Assembly: GCA_050697275.1 (NCBI GenBank) | Contig: JBOGZI010000249.1 | Span: forward strand, 1 to 8,991 | DNA: 8,991 nt | Source: JBOGZI01 sp050697275 | GTDB lineage: Bacteria; Actinomycetota; Thermoleophilia; Solirubrobacterales; 70-9 | Reading direction: 5' to 3' | Part shown: piece after piece, positions 6,028 through 8,991 of the stretch | Numbering within the stretch: position 1 is the first letter of the stretch | Layout: the number at the start of each line of letters is the position of its first letter | Position numbers and translations under genes: made by a program | Notes under the pieces: generated by a model | What the model was told of the DNA's origin: nothing | Seen by the model: only the letters and a program-made list of their open reading frames with translations | Databases searched by the model: none

Positions 6028-6558
6028 CTACGCGGGTGGTTCCCGGCCGATGATCTCGCCGTCGGGGGTGGGCGGCGCCGAGCCCAGCTCGCGGGTGGCC
6101 CGTTCCCCGCCGGCGTCCCCCGCGACCGCCTGCCTCCGCCGCATCGTCATGCCGATCGCGGTGATCGCCACACCCGCCAGCAGCAGCAGGACGACCGGAT
6201 CGAGCAGGGTGTCGAGCGCGCCCGAGGAATCATCGGATGAGGAGGTCTGGTCCACTGGGATGATCGGCGCTGCGCCGGCCTTCGCCACCTTCTGCGCCTT
6301 GTCCTTGCCGGAATCCTTGCCCGAACCCTCGCCTCCGGAATCAGCCGGCGGGGCCCCGGTGTCCTGCGGCGCGGGTGCACCGGCGGCGGAGCCGGAGCCG
6401 CCGTTGCCCTTGGCAGGACTCTCCTTTCCGTCGGCCTTGGGCACCGACGGCAGGTACTCGTCACCCGCGGGGGCCCCGAGTGCCGGCGTGGCCGGGGCGA
6501 GCGCGAGTGCGAGCGCGCCAACCAGGCACAGCTTGTTTGGGGAGATGCGAACTCTCAT
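6028..6558 (-). CDS. Signal-peptide protein with Ser/Gly/Pro-rich ectodomain and one C-terminal TM helix, function unknown
   Basis: I do not recognise a family for this 176-residue protein. It has a signal peptide (Arg2, Arg4, Lys9; hydrophobic core 11-22; likely cleavage after ALG at 28). A conserved-looking short segment GDEYLPSVPKADG (32-44) follows. Residues 45-118 are low complexity (Gly, Ser, Ala, Pro, Asp, Lys) and probably disordered outside the cell. A single TM helix lies at about 121-138, then an MRRRQ stop-transfer cluster and a 35-residue cytoplasmic tail ending near DGEIIGREPPA. It thus looks like a small type I membrane protein. It is the first gene of a two-gene unit with the secreted hydrolase and is divergent from the ligase gene. 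Possible roles are a surface stalk, a membrane adaptor for the hydrolase or a component of the export machinery; all are guesses. The cytoplasmic tail is not a sortase signal, since no LPxTG-like motif is present. Confidence 0.75.
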   Translation of the reverse strand: MRVRISPNKLCLVGALALALAPATPALGAPAGDEYLPSVPKADGKESPAKGNGGSGSAAGAPAPQDTGAPPADSGGEGSGKDSGKDKAQKVAKAGAAPIIPVDQTSSSDDSSGALDTLLDPVVLLLLAGVAITAIGMTMRRRQAVAGDAGGERATRELGSAPPTPDGEIIGREPPA

Positions 6559-6613
6559 CGGTCAGGAAGGCGCGAAGATACAAGGTCCGCCGGGGAGTCG
6601 TTCGGGGGACCGC
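6559..6613. promoter_or_regulatory. Divergent intergenic region with an AT-richer core
   Basis: These 55 bases serve two divergent transcripts. The less GC-rich patch GATACAAG (6577-6584) gives a TACAAG -10-like hexamer (four of six) on the plus strand at 6579-6584 and a TATCTT-like hexamer on the minus strand, so the two promoters may overlap there and compete. No convincing -35 was found on either strand. On the plus side GGGGGAC (6604-6610) ends three bases before the ATG at 6614 and can serve as ribosome binding site; the minus-strand gene has no clear one. Confidence 0.4.
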
Positions 6614-8485
6614 ATGGATTTCACGATTAGAGAACACGGAGCCGCTGCTCTGGTTGCGGCGCTGACGGTGGCGGCCGCCCTGGCCGACGGGGCGTTCGAG
6701 CCGATCGCCTACTCCGCGGCGTCGATCGTGATCTGGGCGGCGGTGATCGCCGGCCTGGCCGGGCGCGGCCTCCCCACTGCGCCGGTCTCCACGACTGGCG
6801 CGGTCGCGGGCGCCAGCCTCGCGGGCATCGTGATCCTGGCGATCGCCTCGGTGGCTTGGGCGAGCGACCAGGGGCGGGCCTTCGAGGAGGCGGTCCGGGC
6901 CTCCGCGTACCTCGGCCTGTTCGCGCTCGCCGCGTGCACGGCGAGCCGGGCCGGCCGCGATCAGTGGATCGCCGGGCTAACCGCCGGGCTGGGCGCTGTC
7001 TCCATACTCGCCCTGCTCTCCTACCTTCAGCCGGGCCTCCTGGACAGCGGCGAGCTGGAAAGGCTGATCCCGAGCGACGCCGGCCGCCTTTCCTATCCGA
7101 TCGGCTACTGGAACGGCGCCGCCGCGCTGCTCGCGATGGACGCGATCCTGCTCGCCTACGCCGGCGCCTCCGCCCCATACCGCTCGCTGCGATCGCTGGC
7201 GATAGCGGCGATGCCTTTGGCGCTGCTCGGCGTCTGGCTGACCAGCTCGCGGGGCGGCGCCGCTGCGGCCGTGGCCGGGATGGTGGTCCTACTCGCCGCG
7301 TCCCGGGACCGGGGCCGCCAGCTGGTCGCGATCGCGATCGGCGCCGCCGGCGCGGTCGTGCTGATCGGCGCCGCCGAGCAGATGGAGGCGTTGACCACCG
7401 GCCTCGACGACGCGGCGCGACGGTCCCACGGCGACCGGATGTCGGCGCTCTGCGTCGGCGTGCTGCTGCTGACCGGTGGCCTCGCCTGGGCTCTCGACGG
7501 GGCGCGCCTGCGGCTTCGCCTGCCCCGGCCCGCCGTCATCGGGCTGATCTCGGCCGTCGCGCTCGCCGCCGTGGCGGCGGTCGTGATCGCCGATCCCGCC
7601 GAGCGCTTCCGGGAGTTCAAGTCCCCGCCCGAGGAGCTCGAGGCTCCCGGGGCGAATCCGGTCGATGCCGAAGCGGGTTCGAGCGGTCGCTGGCAGTTCT
7701 GGACGGAGGCCGTGGACGCCTTCGAGAGCGCGCCGGTCGCCGGAATCGGGGCGGGAGCCTACGAGGACTGGTGGGCCCAGAACGCGACCCTGCCGGTGTT
7801 CGTGCGGAACCCTCACTCGCTGCCGCTCCAGCAGACCGCCGAGTTGGGCGCCGTGGGGTTGGTGCTGCTGCTCGCGTTCGTGGGCGTGCTCGGGGTCGCG
7901 GCCGCCAGGCGCCTGATCGCCGGCGCCGAGGGGGACACCGCCGCCCTGCTCGCCCTGCTGGTGGCCGCCGGGATCTCGGCGGCGATCGACTGGACCTGGG
8001 CGATCCCCGCCGTCTTCGGGCCCGCCCTGGTCGCGGCCGGCCTGCTGACGGCCTCGTCTCCCGGCCGAGCCCTCGGGCGGCGCGCCTATTGGCTGGGGCT
8101 GGGGACGATCGCCTTCGCCTGGGCCGCGGTGATCGCGGCCGGCCTGGTGGTCCTGACCGAGGTGAAGCTCGACCAGAGCCGCGAGGCCGCCGCGGAGCGC
8201 AGGCTCGACGAGGGGATAGACCGCGCGCTCGAGGCCCGGACCGTGCAGCCCTGGTCCCCGGAGCCCTACACGCAGCTCGCCCTGCTCGAGGAGGAGCGTG
8301 GCGACTACGAGCGCGCGATCGAGCGCCTGCGCCAGGCGGAGGCCCGCGACCCCGAGGATTGGCGCCTGGCGGTGATTGAGGCTAGGCTCCAGCGAGCGAG
8401 AGGTGACCAAAACGCGGCACGGCAGGCGCTGGAGCGGGCCCGCTCCCTGAATCCCCTCTCGCCGGTGCTGGCCGGGCTGGACTAG
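6614..8485 (+). CDS. O-antigen ligase/polymerase family membrane protein with C-terminal TPR domain
   Basis: This 623-residue protein has an N-terminal polytopic part (about ten or more hydrophobic segments between 8 and 515) of the Wzy_C/WaaL family. Family-like landmarks are YPIGYWNGAAA (161-171), LTSSRGG (209-215), a polar loop with Arg359 in SGRWQFW and WWAQN, and the NPHSLPLQQTAELGAVG segment with His401, placed like the conserved Arg and His of WaaL-type ligases. After the last helix (about 493-515) a soluble tail holds two TPR-like helix pairs (about 549-583 and 584-618, with LALLEEERGDYERAIERLRQ in the first). Such proteins use undecaprenyl-linked glycans, either polymerising them or moving them to an acceptor; the TPR part may contact a partner. 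Start ATG 6614 is chosen for its GGGGGAC ribosome site and for the hydrophobic segments right after it; the open frame runs further up to 6050 but that part is antisense to the TM-protein gene. The sugar transferase gene follows ten bases downstream. Confidence 0.88.
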   Translation: MDFTIREHGAAALVAALTVAAALADGAFEPIAYSAASIVIWAAVIAGLAGRGLPTAPVSTTGAVAGASLAGIVILAIASVAWASDQGRAFEEAVRASAYLGLFALAACTASRAGRDQWIAGLTAGLGAVSILALLSYLQPGLLDSGELERLIPSDAGRLSYPIGYWNGAAALLAMDAILLAYAGASAPYRSLRSLAIAAMPLALLGVWLTSSRGGAAAAVAGMVVLLAASRDRGRQLVAIAIGAAGAVVLIGAAEQMEALTTGLDDAARRSHGDRMSALCVGVLLLTGGLAWALDGARLRLRLPRPAVIGLISAVALAAVAAVVIADPAERFREFKSPPEELEAPGANPVDAEAGSSGRWQFWTEAVDAFESAPVAGIGAGAYEDWWAQNATLPVFVRNPHSLPLQQTAELGAVGLVLLLAFVGVLGVAAARRLIAGAEGDTAALLALLVAAGISAAIDWTWAIPAVFGPALVAAGLLTASSPGRALGRRAYWLGLGTIAFAWAAVIAAGLVVLTEVKLDQSREAAAERRLDEGIDRALEARTVQPWSPEPYTQLALLEEERGDYERAIERLRQAEARDPEDWRLAVIEARLQRARGDQNAARQALERARSLNPLSPVLAGLD

Positions 8486-8495
8486 CCGCAGATCG

Positions 8496-8991
8496 ATGAG
8501 CGCTGACGACGCAACAACGGAGACGGCCGCGGCCACGCCTCGGGCGCGTGACGTCGAACGCCGGGAGCTGGACACCCGCTCGATAGCCCGCGCGCTCGCC
8601 GAGGCGGCGTCGCGCGAGCCGCGCCACCCCAGGTTCTGGCGCGACGCACGCCGCAGGCGGCTGCTCGCCCTGGCCGACTGCGCCGCGGCGGCTCTTGGGA
8701 TGATCGTGGCGGTGCCTCCGGAGCGGGCGATCTGGCTGCTCGCGTTCCTGCCCGTCTGGGTCCTGCTCGCCAAGCTCGCCGGCCTCTACGACGCCGATCA
8801 CCGGGCCCTGCGCCACCTCACCGTGGACGAGGCGCCGGCGATCGCCGCCTGGGGGGTGGTGGGGACGGTCGCGGTCAGCCTGCTCGGGGGCCTGACCCCG
8901 GCGGGGTCGCTCGACAACGCCGAGCTCGCACTCGCCGCCGCGACGACGGTCGCCGCCGCCCTCGCTCTGCGGGTCGCTGCTCGGGCCGCCT
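8496..8991 (+). CDS. N-terminal membrane part of an initiating polyprenyl-phosphate sugar transferase, cut by window edge
   Basis: The 165 visible residues begin with a polar, charged N-terminus (1-55), followed by hydrophobic segments at about 56-73, 78-95, 116-133 and 143-162. After the second segment comes KLAGLYDADHRALRH (93-107) and LTVDEAP (108-114). This K-x-x-GLYD...(H/D)...TxDE pattern after paired helices is typical of the N-terminal membrane domain of actinobacterial WbaP/CpsE-like sugar transferases, which put the first sugar-1-phosphate on undecaprenyl phosphate. The catalytic Bac_transf domain (PF02397) would lie right of the window, so activity is inferred. Start ATG 8496 lies ten bases after the ligase stop (8483-8485), which suggests the same operon; no strong ribosome site is seen, so translation may rely on the upstream gene. 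Confidence 0.75.
   Translation, partial: MSADDATTETAAATPRARDVERRELDTRSIARALAEAASREPRHPRFWRDARRRRLLALADCAAAALGMIVAVPPERAIWLLAFLPVWVLLAKLAGLYDADHRALRHLTVDEAPAIAAWGVVGTVAVSLLGGLTPAGSLDNAELALAAATTVAAALALRVAARAA

Noticed and set aside
6050..6613. Upstream extension of the ligase-family frame
   Set aside because: It is antisense to the signal-peptide/TM protein, Pro/Ser/Ala-rich, and the ribosome site GGGGGAC with ATG 6614 right before the first hydrophobic segment is a better start.
6856..8379. Second plus-strand frame of 507 codons inside the ligase gene
   Set aside because: It is an Arg/Gly/Pro-rich shadow in another frame of a well-supported gene.
7289..8773. Minus-strand open frame of 494 codons across ligase and sugar transferase
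   Set aside because: It is an antisense shadow that spans two genes and shows no domain.

Overview
The window is GC-rich, densely coding, and its third codon positions are mostly G or C. Together with the style of the proteins (Ala/Arg/Gly-rich, a Sec lipoprotein, an O-antigen ligase-like protein with a C-terminal TPR, an actinobacterial-type sugar transferase N-terminus), this points to a high-GC actinomycete. Thermoleophilia/Solirubrobacterales is my best guess, by protein style only. No rRNA, tRNA, CRISPR array, transposase or attachment site was seen.

The locus is a Wzy-type surface or extracellular polysaccharide region arranged as short divergent and convergent groups. From left to right: (1) the 5' part of a zinc-ribbon SAM methyltransferase on the minus strand, running off the left edge (1-442, start unresolved); (2) a plus-strand lipoprotein with an NTF2-like body (521-1144, TTG start); (3) a minus-strand pair, a Wzx-type flippase (2483-3817) followed by a Wzy-type repeat-unit polymerase (1179-2483), joined by a one-base TGATG overlap; (4) a plus-strand zinc-ribbon SAM methyltransferase (4018-4968); (5) a minus-strand pair, a signal-peptide/Ser-Gly-Pro-rich/single-TM protein (6028-6558) followed one base later by a secreted clan-A glycoside hydrolase (4965-6026); (6) a plus-strand pair, an O-antigen ligase/polymerase-family protein with a TPR tail (6614-8485) followed by the membrane N-terminus of an initiating polyprenyl-phosphate sugar transferase (8496 to the right edge).

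A working model, which is inference from families and neighbourhood: the sugar transferase loads the first sugar on the lipid carrier, Wzx flips the finished repeat unit, and the Wzy-like protein polymerises it. The ligase-family/TPR protein polymerises it or attaches it to an acceptor, the two methyltransferases modify sugars or intermediates, and the secreted hydrolase with its membrane-anchored neighbour trims or remodels the product outside the cell. No glycosyltransferase that extends the repeat unit is inside the window.

Most striking are the 5' ends of two minus-strand genes (left-edge methyltransferase and flippase). The family-like reading frame runs upstream without any ATG/GTG/TTG, while a short ATG ORF in another frame sits just ahead of it. 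Also notable are a shared stop palindrome between the methyltransferase and the hydrolase next to a perfect GC hairpin, and an excess of the palindrome GCGATCGC. I see no clear evidence of an entirely new system; the gene set is a recognisable polysaccharide-assembly module with some unusual details.
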